DNA from: Bradyrhizobium sp. WSM1743
Lineage (GTDB): Bacteria > Pseudomonadota > Alphaproteobacteria > Rhizobiales > Xanthobacteraceae
DNA: 64,000 nt
Direction: 5' to 3'
Assembly: GCF_000473065.1 (NCBI RefSeq)
Contig: NZ_AXAZ01000002.1
Location: forward strand, 248,001-312,000
Part shown: positions 1 to 7,867 of the stretch, one piece after another
How positions within the stretch are numbered: position 1 is the stretch's first letter
How the letters are laid out: the number at the start of each line of letters is the position of its first letter
The notes under the pieces: model-generated
Told to the model about the DNA's origin: nothing
The model's database searches: none
Seen by the model: the letters and a program-made list of their open reading frames with translations, nothing else
Position numbers and translations under genes: made by a program

Positions 1-854
1 CCATCGATCGCCGAAGAAAACACCACGCGCCCGCGTTCCTGGAGCCGCACAAAGGCTTCTCGACATGCAAGGTTATCCGGCGCGAGGCTTGCGCCAGCGA
101 TGGCGACGAGGCGTCCGCCGTCGCGAAGACGCGCGAGCGCCGAAGCGATGTGGCGGATAGCCGCATCCGCCATCCGTCGATCGACATTCGCCACCGCGGA
201 GAACGGCGGGTTCATCAGAACGACGCTCGGCGCGACACTCACGTCGAGGTGGTCATCGATCTGAGCAGCATCGAACCGCGAGACGTTAACGCCCGCGAAA
301 AGATGCTCGAGCAACCCCGCCCTGGTCTCGGCCAACTCGTTCAACACCAAGGCGCCGCCGGCGAGCTCGGCAAAGATGGCGAGCAAACCGGTCCCGGCGG
401 AGGGCTCCAGAACGCGATCGGCGAATGTAATGCCGGCTGCGGTGCATGCAACCAGCCCAAGCGGGATCGGCGTCGAGAATTGCTGAAGCGCCTGACTGTC
501 CTCGGAACGCCGCGTGTGGGTCGGCAGACGGTTCGCGACTTTCGCCAGCATCGGCAGCATGGCAGCCGTCGAGCCAGCCGTGGCCCGTATGGCCGGTCCG
601 AACTTCCGAAGAAACAGAACGGTTGCCGCCTCGCAGACGTCATAGGCCGTCTTCCAGTTCCAGGCGCCGGCTGCGTCGGAGGCGCCAAAGGCACCCTCCA
701 TGGCGCTACGCAGAACAGCGGCATCGATGCGCCGGCCGCGTTCGAGCTCGGTCAGGAGCTGTCGCGCGGCCCTAACAGCGGCGGAGGTGAGACTTGCAGC
801 GGCACGCATCGAGAGCGGCGCGGCGGCAGCGCCGCCCGCGAGGGATTCGGTCAT
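1..854 (-). CDS. Strawberry-notch-type methyltransferase/helicase, N-terminal part (runs off window)
   Basis: The reading frame from the ATG at 854 stays open for 284 codons to the window edge, so only the N-terminus is present. The first ~110 residues are Ala-rich and helical. A class I methyltransferase fold follows, with a motif I-like stretch EPSAGTGLLAIF and a motif IV VLMNPPFSAV typical of N6-adenine DNA methyltransferases. Very long rhizobial proteins with this N-terminus carry a strawberry-notch NTPase/helicase further on; that part lies outside and is inferred. It is third in the same direction after ardC and parB, the usual order on rhizobial plasmids and integrative elements. A terminator-like hairpin separates it from parB, so it probably has its own promoter in the 855-963 gap. 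The exact role is unknown; DNA modification or maintenance of the element is likely. Confidence 0.75.
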   Translation of the reverse strand, partial: MTESLAGGAAAAPLSMRAAASLTSAAVRAARQLLTELERGRRIDAAVLRSAMEGAFGASDAAGAWNWKTAYDVCEAATVLFLRKFGPAIRATAGSTAAMLPMLAKVANRLPTHTRRSEDSQALQQFSTPIPLGLVACTAAGITFADRVLEPSAGTGLLAIFAELAGGALVLNELAETRAGLLEHLFAGVNVSRFDAAQIDDHLDVSVAPSVVLMNPPFSAVANVDRRMADAAIRHIASALARLRDGGRLVAIAGASLAPDNLACREAFVRLQERGRVVFSSAID

Positions 855-963
855 GGCAGGATGTCTCAGGAGAGCAGGAATGGGTCGAACCATCAGGCGC
901 TCTCCTCTGATCCCGACGGCTCAAACCCTTCCCGGCCTGGCTCTTCCTCTCAAGCCCGCCCAT

Positions 964-996
964 AAAAATGGGGACCAGCGCTGCGCACCGGTCCCC
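964..996 (-). terminator. Intrinsic terminator downstream of parB
   Basis: On the minus strand GGGGACC and GGTCCCC form a 7-bp stem with a 13-nt loop, followed at once by ATTTTTA. It lies 43 nt after the parB stop and 110 nt before the next start codon, the right place to end the ardC-parB transcript. Confidence 0.6.
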
Positions 997-1038
997 AAAC
1001 AACCACGGGACGGCCGAAGCCATCCATCTCTATGGACG

Positions 1039-3156
1039 TCACTCAGCCGCGTCGAGCTGTTGTGCATCCTCGTCGCTGACTTTCTCCTGATCCTCCTCGT
1101 CGGCGAGGAATTCGGGCAGCGCCCCCGCTTCGCCCTCCTGCCCCACTGGTGCTGCATCGGGATCGACGAGACGCAGCGGCTCCGGCAACCAGCCCGAGCC
1201 ATCCAGAAGACGCTCGGCCTCCTTGGCCATGTCGGCCTTCTTCAGATGGTCGATCAGCTGGACCGACGACTCGCCCTTGGCTTCTCGCACCGCTTCCAGA
1301 ATGCGCGGCTTGGTGACCCGGCCGAGATAGTTGTCGACCGTCGGTCGCCAGCCAGCCTGAACCATGTCGAGCCCGACCGCCCGCGCCAGCACATCAGCTT
1401 GGTCGAGACGCGTGCTGACGCCGTGGGCTGAGACGCGAGACTGATTGTAGCGATTGGCCGGCTCATAGACGGCATTGACCGCAAATGACGCACAGTGGGC
1501 GAACAGGGATGTCTGTGCACCACCATCGAGAGCCGTCAGTGCATCCCAAAGATCGCTCTCGCTCTTCGGCAACCGCGCCTTCCAGGCCTCGTGCCGCGCT
1601 TCGACAGCTTTGGCAGAGACGCTTTCCCTCAGCCCCGGAGCTTGGGCGGGAAAGGTCGGCGTGCGAAGGCCGATCTCAAGACAGCTCCCGGACGACGCGA
1701 ACCGGTAAAAGACCGTGAGCACGAAATTGTGCAGCACCGCCTGGAACGCGACCGCGGGATTTTCTGCCAGCGCATCGCGCAATGCCAGCGTCCGATACGC
1801 CGTCAGCTCGGTGATCAGCCGATCCGGCAGAGGCTTGGCCGCGTCCTCATCATCTTCTTCGGCGTCAGCAGCGCCGCCTGCGACCGCGATCACCGCGCGC
1901 TGCATGGAAGGGCCCCCTTCTTGACCTTCGGTCGATGATGCGTCGGCGCCCTGCCCGACATCAAGATCACCAGCCGGCGGCTCGTCCTCTGGCCGGACGT
2001 AACCCCGGTCCACGGAGAGGCGCCCCTCGGAATCGATGCTGATGAAGACACCAGCTCGGGCGATCTCCGTCGGATCGTAAAGCATTGGCCGGTCTTCGAA
2101 CGCCGCCAGCGCCGCCTCGATTTCGCCGAGACGCTGATCGACCTCACCGGGCAGCTCGTCCGCATCCTGGTAGTCGGTTTCAAGCTTGGCCTGCTCGGCA
2201 TTCAGAGCATCGATGGTGGCCTGCTCCTCAGGCGAGAGATCGATAGGTTTGCCTTCGATTTCTCGCAGGCCTTGAGTGTGACCGTAGGAAAACTCCGTAG
2301 CCACCGAGATCCACTTCCACCCCTCAGCAGCAATCGTCTCGGCTTCGGCTTTGAGCCTTTCCGTCACGAGGCGCTCGAGCAACACGACGTCCTGCAGCCA
2401 ACCGCCGTCATCGTGCTGAAACAGGTCGCGCAGCACGATGCCGCCGGCCTGCTCAAACGCATCGAGCCCGACGAATTGGGCACGGCGGTCGGAGGCGCGG
2501 ACCGTGTGTTCCGTAAGCATCCGGCGGATCTGGTACGGCTCGTCGTTCTGCGAGCGGCTCACATTATCCCAAACCTGCTCCTGACGCGCATGATCGCCAG
2601 TGACGGCAAACGCCATGAGCTGCTCCAGCGTCATGCCATCGTCGGCATAGACGTCGTGCAGCTTTGGCGAGACCGACGCCAGGCGCAAGCGCTGCTTGAC
2701 GATCGTCGGCGCCACGAAATGCCGCGCGGCGATCTCCTCTTCGCTCATACCGCCATCGCGGAGGATCTGGAACGCGCGGAATTGATCGAGCGGATGCAGG
2801 CCGATGCGCTCGTCGTTTTCCGCAAGCGAGTCGTCCTCGGCGACACCGCCATCCCTGACCACACAGGGGACCGCTTGGGTCTTCGCCATGCGCTTCTGCT
2901 TCACTAACAGTTCAAGGGCACGGTACCGCCGCCCGCCCGCAGGAACCTCGAACATGCCGGTCTCCGTGCCGTTGGCACCGACGACGGCACGGACGCTGAG
3001 GCTTTGTAGCAAGGTACGCTGCGCAATGCTCTCGGCCAGTTGCTCGATCGAGACGCCAGCCTTGACCCGGCGAACATTGGACTGGCTCAAGACCAGCTTG
3101 TTGAAGGGAATGTCCCGGGATGGACTGAGTTTGATCTTCTGAATGGCGCTAGCCAT
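1039..3156 (-). CDS. ParB/RepB/Spo0J-like partition nuclease, large form
   Basis: A 705-residue protein. The start chosen is the ATG at 3156 (MASAIQKIKLSPSRDI), preceded by GGAGAATCC; the frame stays open upstream but there it only mirrors ardC. Residues ~15-110 form the ParB N-terminal CTPase/nuclease fold, with LVLSQSNVRR, then EVPAGGRRYRALELL (the GxRR nucleotide-binding motif) and AENDERIGLHPLDQF. A helix-turn-helix, EEEIAARHFVAPTIVKQRLRLA, follows. The rest is a long acidic, Ala/Glu-rich region. Genomic ParB proteins are ~300 residues; this long form is typical of plasmids and integrative elements of Rhizobiales and lacks a neighbouring ParA. It probably binds element DNA, in segregation or gene control. 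It follows ardC and shares its leader element. Confidence 0.85.
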   Translation of the reverse strand: MASAIQKIKLSPSRDIPFNKLVLSQSNVRRVKAGVSIEQLAESIAQRTLLQSLSVRAVVGANGTETGMFEVPAGGRRYRALELLVKQKRMAKTQAVPCVVRDGGVAEDDSLAENDERIGLHPLDQFRAFQILRDGGMSEEEIAARHFVAPTIVKQRLRLASVSPKLHDVYADDGMTLEQLMAFAVTGDHARQEQVWDNVSRSQNDEPYQIRRMLTEHTVRASDRRAQFVGLDAFEQAGGIVLRDLFQHDDGGWLQDVVLLERLVTERLKAEAETIAAEGWKWISVATEFSYGHTQGLREIEGKPIDLSPEEQATIDALNAEQAKLETDYQDADELPGEVDQRLGEIEAALAAFEDRPMLYDPTEIARAGVFISIDSEGRLSVDRGYVRPEDEPPAGDLDVGQGADASSTEGQEGGPSMQRAVIAVAGGAADAEEDDEDAAKPLPDRLITELTAYRTLALRDALAENPAVAFQAVLHNFVLTVFYRFASSGSCLEIGLRTPTFPAQAPGLRESVSAKAVEARHEAWKARLPKSESDLWDALTALDGGAQTSLFAHCASFAVNAVYEPANRYNQSRVSAHGVSTRLDQADVLARAVGLDMVQAGWRPTVDNYLGRVTKPRILEAVREAKGESSVQLIDHLKKADMAKEAERLLDGSGWLPEPLRLVDPDAAPVGQEGEAGALPEFLADEEDQEKVSDEDAQQLDAAE

Positions 3157-3215
3157 GTCGGATTCTCCGCGACGGGCGGCCGAAAGACTCTCTCTCGACC
3201 TCCAACCCGTCACGA
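3157..3215 (-). promoter_or_regulatory. Hairpin leader of parB, shared with ardC
   Basis: On the minus strand GACGGG (3211-3206) can pair with CCCGTC (3176-3171) across about 30 nt, and GCGGAGA directly after the 3' arm acts as the ribosome binding site. The ardC leader at 4235-4290 has the same layout, spacing and several identical blocks (GTGACGGGTT, CGAGAGAG, CCCGTCGCGGAGA), so this looks like a copied 5'-UTR control element. Confidence 0.45.
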
Positions 3216-3283
3216 ACTGCACCGGCCATCCTCTCACTCTCTGGGGCCCGCCACGAAGGCAAGTCGAAAGGGCCGGCGGATGC

Positions 3284-4234
3284 TTACGCGGTCTCCTCAT
3301 CGCCCTCGCCGACAGAGACGATCGGCCGTTGCTGAAAGCCGAGCAGAAAATCGGCGGCCTTCGACGCCGCGCTCGCCGCCCGTACCACGGCCCGGTTGTC
3401 CTCACGCAGCACCTCCAGCCAGGAGCCGATATAGTCGGCGTGGCGCACGGTCGGCACGATGCCAAGTGAAGCGCAGACGAATGCACCCGCCATCTCGGCG
3501 ACCAGTTCCTCGCGCGCGTACGATTTGGAGCCGAACGACCCCGAAAGATCACGAGCAAGCCGGGAAACAGCTCCACTCCAATGCGATAGTTCGTGGAACG
3601 CGGTCCGATGCCAGTTGATCGGCTCGAAAAACGCTGCCGGCGGCGGGACCTGCACAAAATCGCCGGTCGTGTCGTAGTATGCGCGCACCCCGCCAATCCG
3701 GAAGTCGGCGCCGATTGCGGCGATCAGCGATTCTGCCTGCGGTTCGATCTGACCCGCTGGCGGCGGGACGACCGAGCGAGCGACATCCTCGGGCAAGCCG
3801 TCACACTGCTCTATGTTGAAAACGGTAAACCGCTTGAGAAACGGGATCGTGCCCGGCTCCTCCCCGGTCTCTGCGGTACGTCGACGCTCGTCCTCGGGAA
3901 TGAATCGATCCGCGTAGACAACGGTCGTACCTCGCTCTCCCTTCCTGACATGCCCGCCGAGCCCGAGCGCCTGACGAAAAGTCAGCCAGCTCTGGCTGGA
4001 GAAGCCGCACTCGATAACGGCCCCCCACAAAATCAGCACGTTAATTCCCGAATAACCGCGCAGCGTCGAAGCATTGCGCGGCATGGCGAGGGGTGCCTTG
4101 ATCGCCGCCGTTCCCCATGGCTGCACCCAAGGGATACGGCCGGCCTCCAGTTCTGCAATGATCTTATCGGTGATTTCGGTATAGATGTTCGCCCGGTCCT
4201 TGCCGGCGCGCGCGCAAGCGTTAGGGTTTGACAT
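3284..4234 (-). CDS. ardC: ArdC-family antirestriction protein
   Basis: A 316-residue protein with the two-domain ArdC layout. The N-terminal domain (residues ~10-140, from DRANIYTEITDKIIAELEAG through GYSGINVLILW and FRQALGLGGHVRKGERG) is the ssDNA-binding ArdC-N fold. The C-terminal domain is a zincin-like metallopeptidase with the zinc motif in HRTAFHELSHWSGA (HExxH). ArdC proteins enter the recipient with conjugating DNA and protect it from host restriction, so this gene marks a formerly or presently mobile element. It starts at the ATG at 4234, preceded by a leader hairpin and GGAGA, and ends ~127 nt before the parB start. An antirestriction gene on the same segment as a BREX system is noteworthy: the element can both evade and impose restriction. 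Confidence 0.92.
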   Translation of the reverse strand: MSNPNACARAGKDRANIYTEITDKIIAELEAGRIPWVQPWGTAAIKAPLAMPRNASTLRGYSGINVLILWGAVIECGFSSQSWLTFRQALGLGGHVRKGERGTTVVYADRFIPEDERRRTAETGEEPGTIPFLKRFTVFNIEQCDGLPEDVARSVVPPPAGQIEPQAESLIAAIGADFRIGGVRAYYDTTGDFVQVPPPAAFFEPINWHRTAFHELSHWSGAVSRLARDLSGSFGSKSYAREELVAEMAGAFVCASLGIVPTVRHADYIGSWLEVLREDNRAVVRAASAASKAADFLLGFQQRPIVSVGEGDEETA

Positions 4235-4290
4235 CGCGGGTCTCCGCGACGGGCACCGCGAGCCTCTCTCGCAGCTTGTAACCCGTCACG
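4235..4290 (-). promoter_or_regulatory. Hairpin leader of ardC
   Basis: On the minus strand GACGGG (4287-4282) can pair with CCCGTC (4253-4248), and the Shine-Dalgarno GCGGAGA follows the stem. The element matches the parB leader in position, spacing and sequence blocks. Confidence 0.45.
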
Positions 4291-4317
4291 GAAAAACCAG
4301 CCTGCACTCTTACTCTC

Positions 4318-4640
4318 AGCCCCTTCGCAATCTGCCTGAGGGCCGCAGGCCCGATCAGGCGTGCGCCAACGGCGCATCGCCTCAACGGAAAATGGCACCC
4401 GGAGAGCGTGAGCATAGCGACCCGAAGCGGCACGCGGGTCCGAGTGCAGCGACGAGACCGGTTCAATAGCGGCACCCGGGAACGGGGCAGTGACAGCGAT
4501 CGCCGCAGGCGAGCCCCTTTCCCGAGTGCCCCCGGCGAGGAGCACTAAGGCTCTCGCGCGAGGGATCGAAGCCGCAAGGCCGAGACGCTGCGCGGCTCGG
4601 TTCACGAGAGCCCGGTGCGGCTCTTGCCGCACGCGCCAAA
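4318..4640. repeat. Structured dispersed repeat, copy A (~320 bp, near full length)
   Basis: It shares long identical blocks with copy D at 17232-17541, including AGGGCCGCAGGCCC, the stretch around GCATCGCCTCAACG, GTGCAGCGACGAGACCGGTT, GATCGCCGCAGGCGAGCCCC and a ~60-bp 3' block starting GCGAGGGATCGAAGCCG. Several blocks are self-complementary, for example GGCCGAGACGC/GCGGCTCGG and GTGCGGC/GCCGCAC, so an RNA copy would fold into several stem-loops. Both strands carry only short overlapping open frames of low-complexity Arg/Pro/Ser composition, so it does not look protein-coding. The 818-bp interval between ardC and the Lys-rich peptide gene is largely filled by copies A and B. Confidence 0.6.
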
Positions 4641-4769
4641 ACCTGAGCGAACGTGATGCGGGCAATGATACGAGAACCGCCCGGCATTTTTACAGGACTC
4701 TCGCAACTATGGAAGAGAGGCCTGTGGGCGAAGGGAAAGCGAAGACCGCTCGCGGGACGCAACAAAGGA

Positions 4770-4930
4770 GGCACCCGCAGGAGGGTCAGCATAGCGCCGA
4801 CGCGTAGTGGCGGGACCCGGGACCGAGTGCAGTCGCGAGACCGGTTAAGAAGGCACCCGACCCGAAGGACAGTGATAGCGACGCCGGCATGTAATGACGG
4901 CGGGCCCGAGGGCGAGTGCCTCCAGCGAGA
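4770..4930. repeat. Structured dispersed repeat, copy B (partial, diverged)
   Basis: The segment repeats the central blocks of copies A and D: GGCACCCGCAGGAG, GGGACCGAGTGCAG, GCGAGACCGGTTAA and CAGTGATAGCGA, in the same order and with more divergence. The outer thirds seen in A and D are missing. Confidence 0.45.
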
Positions 4931-5052
4931 GACTCAATGCGGATTCACATCTCCTTGGTATCAGTTTTGCTTTTGTGATAACGTCTCACTCGTGCGCATG
5001 TCGATGCACGGCGTGGGCATGTTCACTGAGTCAAATTTTTACAGAGGACGAC

Positions 5053-5139
5053 ATGGCCAAGAAAGCCAAGAAGGCAAAGAAGACCGCGAAGGCAGCTACC
5101 AAGAAGGTGGCAAAGAAGACTTCAAAGAAAAAGAAGTAG
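5053..5139 (+). CDS. Lys/Ala-rich histone-tail-like peptide (28 aa)
   Basis: The ATG at 5053 is preceded by ACAGAGGACGAC, a good Shine-Dalgarno at proper spacing. The 28-residue product (MAKKAKKAKKTAKAATKKVA...) is almost only Lys, Ala and Thr, like the tails of histone H1-like bacterial nucleoid proteins. No folded domain can be present. A strong terminator follows at 5259. Nearby genes handle DNA ends and topology, which suits a DNA-condensing peptide, but function is inferred from composition only. It is short enough that chance cannot be excluded, though the composition is very unlike its non-coding surroundings. Confidence 0.5.
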   Translation: MAKKAKKAKKTAKAATKKVAKKTSKKKK

Positions 5140-5258
5140 CCGTATCGGCTACTGATCTATGCCGCCTCCGGGTCGCAACCCGGATGAAAAGCGAAACCTC
5201 CCAAAGGATATGAAGCGTCCTTTGCAGCCGTTCGGTATCGCGGCACGTTAAGATAAGG

Positions 5259-5302
5259 CCGGACCTTTGTGCAGGTGGCTGCTGCATAAAGGTCCGGTTT
5301 TT
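5259..5302 (+). terminator. Strong intrinsic terminator
   Basis: The arms CCGGACCTTTGTGCAG (5259-5274) and CTGCATAAAGGTCCGG (5282-5297) pair almost perfectly over a 7-nt loop and are followed by TTTTT. It ends transcription from the Lys-rich peptide gene. Confidence 0.8.
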
Positions 5303-5330
5303 CGTTTCTGCCCCCGCTAGGGCGTGATCT

Positions 5331-5425
5331 ACTCATGCGCGAGGGATCAAAGCCGCAAGGCCGAGACGCTGCGCGGCTCGGTTCACGAGAGCCCGGTGCG
5401 GCGACAGCCGCACGCGCAAAACGGA
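5331..5425. repeat. Structured dispersed repeat, copy C (3' third only)
   Basis: About 90 bp from GCGCGAGGGATCAAAGCCG through GAGAGCCCGGTGCGGC and GCCGCACGCGC, nearly identical to the 3' block of copies A and D. Its hairpin GTGCGGC-GACA-GCCGCAC is kept. The remaining sequence to 5632 shows no gene or clear signal. Confidence 0.6.
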
Positions 5426-5632
5426 CAACGAGCAACCACCTGGGCTCCGACGTCTGAAGTATCGGAAAACGGTTTCTTCAGTTCGTTCTTGCCCACCCCA
5501 GCACCTGGCCGAGCGGAAACTTCGGTCCTCGAAAAGCCACGAGATCCCACGATCCGGAATCCCAGTCGTGTGTTAGCGATGGGGAACGTCTGCGGGACTA
5601 AACGATTCGTCTCAGCGTGGGAGAACCTTTCA

Positions 5633-5896
5633 ATGCTGATGACCAGGCAGAGACGGCCGGCGATCCGCACCCTGCGCGGTTGGGCGATCTACGTGCTGAA
5701 CGAGGCCGGCGCCATCTGCGAGTGCGAGGACCACGGCTGGATGCAGGACCGCGCCGATTCGCATGCACGAGAGCGGGCCTTCGATATCGCCCGTGGAGAC
5801 CCGCCGGCAGGCGTCTCCCCTGATGCAGCGGTCGACGAGGTTCGCGACGTGCTGAACTCGATCGGTGATACCTGCCCAGAGTGCCCTCCAGACTAG
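5633..5896 (+). CDS. Small Cys-rich protein, paralogue of the one at 51027
   Basis: An 87-residue protein of unknown function. The most likely start is the ATG at 5633 (second Met at 5639). It carries two cysteine pairs, CECEDHGW near residue 30 and a C-terminal DTCPECPPD, which could bind one zinc ion. The middle is helical and acidic. The product at 51027 matches it at about three quarters of positions by eye, including both Cys motifs, so the family is real and duplicated here. Both copies are followed by small minus-strand genes and lie within the regions holding ligase and Ku genes. No enzymatic motif is seen. Confidence 0.75.
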   Translation: MLMTRQRRPAIRTLRGWAIYVLNEAGAICECEDHGWMQDRADSHARERAFDIARGDPPAGVSPDAAVDEVRDVLNSIGDTCPECPPD

Positions 5897-5936
5897 AAGG
5901 GCTGGTGCTGAGCCAACGCCAGCCAGGCTTCCAATG

Positions 5937-6119
5937 TCAGTGGCCCAGCTTTTTCTCGACGCGCTTGCGGGAATTCCCGACCTTCTTGACGGCCTTCTTC
6001 ACCGCCGAGGCCGAGCGCCCGGTCTTCCTGGCTTCATACCGGACTTCGTAGTCTTGACCCTTGGCTACCCGGGCGCGGTCCTGCTTTCGTCCACGAGCGG
6101 TCTTCTTCGGTGTCGCCAT
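5937..6119 (-). CDS. DUF3606-like small basic protein
   Basis: A 60-residue basic protein starting at the ATG at 6119 (MATPKKTARGRKQDRARV), preceded by AAGAGGAGAAGCCG. The core, YEVRYEARKTGRSASAVKKA followed by VKKVGNSRKRVEKKL, matches the DUF3606 pattern, a short helix-turn-helix-like family frequent in Rhizobiales. It may bind nucleic acid, but no role is established. It is the last gene of a minus-strand cluster of four small genes (6874 to 5937); the first three overlap by ATGA junctions. Confidence 0.75.
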   Translation of the reverse strand: MATPKKTARGRKQDRARVAKGQDYEVRYEARKTGRSASAVKKAVKKVGNSRKRVEKKLGH

Positions 6120-6201
6120 CGGCTTCTCCTCTTGCGAATGCTTGGTGATGAGGTGCAACGCCGCAGGGATTCGCGGGTTCCGTGCAAGCTCTAGCCGCGG
6201 G

Positions 6202-6405
6202 TCAATGGCCACAAGAATGGCCGTGGACTATGGGAGCCCAGCCGTCGAGCAACAGACCGTCCCAAGCTACGACGCCCTCATCCCATTTCGACGCGTGCTC
6301 GCGGTACATCGCAGCCCACTGAGGGCACCATTCGATGATCTGGTCATTGAGGCCATCGTGGACGCGGCACGGCATATCGGGGGCGAACGTGTCCATCGAG
6401 TTCAT
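6202..6405 (-). CDS. Small hypothetical protein
   Basis: A 67-residue protein rich in Trp and acidic residues (...DQIIEWCPQWAAMYREHASK). No family recognised. The start ATG at 6405 overlaps the stop of the preceding 56-residue gene in an ATGA junction, which supports real translation; an alternative start is MDTF, three codons in. Confidence 0.55.
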   Translation of the reverse strand: MNSMDTFAPDMPCRVHDGLNDQIIEWCPQWAAMYREHASKWDEGVVAWDGLLLDGWAPIVHGHSCGH

Positions 6406-6572
6406 GCCGGATGCCCCGGATCGACGTCCTTCGGCGTCTTCTTCTCCCGCTGGGGCGTCATCTTCGCCGGACTTTCTTTGCCGGGCACGCCGCGAGGACC
6501 GAGCTCTTCGCGCTGGATGTCATCCTCCGAGCGTTCGGGCTCGACGCCATTCATCGGCCTCTCGGGCATCAT
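6402..6572 (-). CDS. Small charged hypothetical protein (56 aa)
   Basis: A 56-residue, strongly charged and Pro-rich product beginning MMPERPMNGVEPERSEDD and ending PKDVDPGHPA, likely disordered. Its ATG at 6572 overlaps the stop of the DUF3072-like gene (ATGA), and its own stop overlaps the ATG of the next gene in the same way. Two back-to-back 4-nt overlaps are strong positional evidence for a coupled operon, although no family is recognised. Confidence 0.55.
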   Translation of the reverse strand: MMPERPMNGVEPERSEDDIQREELGPRGVPGKESPAKMTPQREKKTPKDVDPGHPA

Positions 6573-6874
6573 TCAATCCGTGCTTTGTCTTTCAGGTCGC
6601 GGATTCGGATTTCGGCTTCTTCCTTCGAAGTCACGATCTCCGATTCATCCGGCACCCGTGCGATTGCGCTGAGCCTCTTGAGCTCCGTGAGCTGTTCGGT
6701 AGTTGGTTTTTCCATTTTTGAATCCTTGAGCGCCTGCACGACAGCGTCGTCGTCGAGCACATCCAGCAGCTGGCTTATGGTTTGCTCGCAATCTCTGGGG
6801 CCGGGCTCGACATACCGGGCCAGAATGCCCTGAGCCTCTTGCAAGGCCTTCGCGACTCGCTGTTCCGGATCCAT
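6569..6874 (-). CDS. DUF3072-like C-terminus joined to a helical N-terminal module
   Basis: A 101-residue protein. The second half (MEKPTTEQLTELKRLSAIAR, then VPDESEIVTSKEEAEIRIRD) resembles the DUF3072 module, a short helical domain of unknown function. The first half (MDPEQRVAKALQEAQGILAR..., with DCEQTISQLLDVLD) is another small helical module. The internal Met at the start of the DUF3072 part could be a second translation start, giving two products. It heads the minus-strand small-gene cluster and lies 34 nt downstream of the ligase gene. Confidence 0.65.
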   Translation of the reverse strand: MDPEQRVAKALQEAQGILARYVEPGPRDCEQTISQLLDVLDDDAVVQALKDSKMEKPTTEQLTELKRLSAIARVPDESEIVTSKEEAEIRIRDLKDKARIE

Positions 6875-6908
6875 GGCCGGTACTCCACATACTCACAGGA
6901 AAACGCGG

Positions 6909-7862
6909 CTATGAACCGCGCGTTCCTTTGCTCAGCCCCTTGAACGAGCTCGCCCGCAGAAGACCTTCGGAGGTGATGTCACGGTACTCGACGTCGGCAT
7001 AGAACTTGGGTTCGACCCAAGTGGCCTTGGGCTTCCTAATGGTCTTCGTCAGCCTCTGCTTCGGGCTCACCACCGTGTCGAGCGCCTTGCGGATCTGCGC
7101 CGAGGTGGTTCGATTCCACCCCGTGCCGACCTTCCCCATGTAGACGAGATCCTTGCCTTCCCTCTTGCCCAGATAGAGCGCGGCCACACCAGATGGGTCC
7201 TTGATAAAGCCGACCACGGGAAACTTGCCCTTCTGGATGACCTTGATCTTCTGCCAAGCCTCGACCCGTTCCGATCGGTATGGCGCATCGACCCGCTTGG
7301 AGATGATGCCCTCATAGTTCAACTTGCTGGCGGCGACGAACAGCGCCTGCCCGTCGCCTTCATAGTGATCACTAAAGAAGATGGGCTCCTCGAGCCTATG
7401 CTCCTCGATCAGCTCTTTGAGCAGCCTCTTGCGTTCGATCTGCGGTTCTTTGCGCAAATCCTTGCCGTCGAGCCACAGCAAATCGAACGCAAAGTAGATC
7501 AGGCGGTCCTGATCGCCTCTGCCGAGATCCGCCTGCAGCTCGGAAAAATTGGTGCGGCCCTCATGGATCACGACGACTTCGCCGTCGACGATGGCCTGCC
7601 CCTCGATATCGAAGGCGGCTGCAATCCTCGAGAACCTGCTGACCCAATTGTAGCCGTTCCGCGTGTAGGCCCGGCGATCGTCGCCGTCGATCCGAAGCTG
7701 GATGCGGTACCCGTCGTATTTGACTTCGTGAATCCATCGAGATCCCGAAGGCGCCTTGATCTTCAGGGTCGCCAGTTGGGGGCTGATGAACCCCGGCATC
7801 TGAGGAGCTTCTGGCTTCTCGACCGGAGGCGCCAGTTTTGTACGCTTTACCACGCTACACAA
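6909..7862 (-). CDS. ATP-dependent DNA ligase, LigD ligase-domain type (stand-alone)
   Basis: A 317-residue nucleotidyltransferase-OB ligase. Motif I, with the AMP-accepting lysine, is HEVKYDGYR (K48). Further motifs are RNGYNW, AIVDGEVVVI (III), FAFDLLWLDGKDL (IIIa), YEGIISKRVDAPY (IV) and EAWQKIKVIQKG (V). The C-terminal OB domain (GFIKDPSGVAALYLGKREGKD... TWVEPKFYADVEYRD) is present. It equals the ligase domain of LigD without polymerase or phosphoesterase domains, and would seal ends in Ku-dependent end joining. The start is uncertain: an ATG at 7862 lies only 6 nt from a terminator-like hairpin with no room for a ribosome site, so a GTG three codons on or a later start is possible. A second, different ligase lies at 10481. 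Confidence 0.88.
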   Translation of the reverse strand: MCSVVKRTKLAPPVEKPEAPQMPGFISPQLATLKIKAPSGSRWIHEVKYDGYRIQLRIDGDDRRAYTRNGYNWVSRFSRIAAAFDIEGQAIVDGEVVVIHEGRTNFSELQADLGRGDQDRLIYFAFDLLWLDGKDLRKEPQIERKRLLKELIEEHRLEEPIFFSDHYEGDGQALFVAASKLNYEGIISKRVDAPYRSERVEAWQKIKVIQKGKFPVVGFIKDPSGVAALYLGKREGKDLVYMGKVGTGWNRTTSAQIRKALDTVVSPKQRLTKTIRKPKATWVEPKFYADVEYRDITSEGLLRASSFKGLSKGTRGS

Positions 7863-7867
7863 CTCAC

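Noticed and set aside
150..965. Long plus-strand open frame rich in Arg/Gly at the left edge
   Set aside because: It mirrors the strawberry-notch-type gene, whose translation has real methyltransferase motifs; the plus product is low-complexity with no known domain.
3157..3696. 180-residue N-terminal extension of the ParB-like protein
   Set aside because: The extension overlaps ardC in another frame and is Arg/Ser/Pro-rich. The start at 3156 has a ribosome site, and the ParB fold begins there.
4550..5420. Resemblance of the repeat's GAGCCCGGTGCGGC-loop-GCCGCACGC segment to group II intron domain V
   Set aside because: The lower helix does not close (no matching GGGTTC-type 3' strand), the loop varies, and neither a reverse transcriptase nor intron ends were found.
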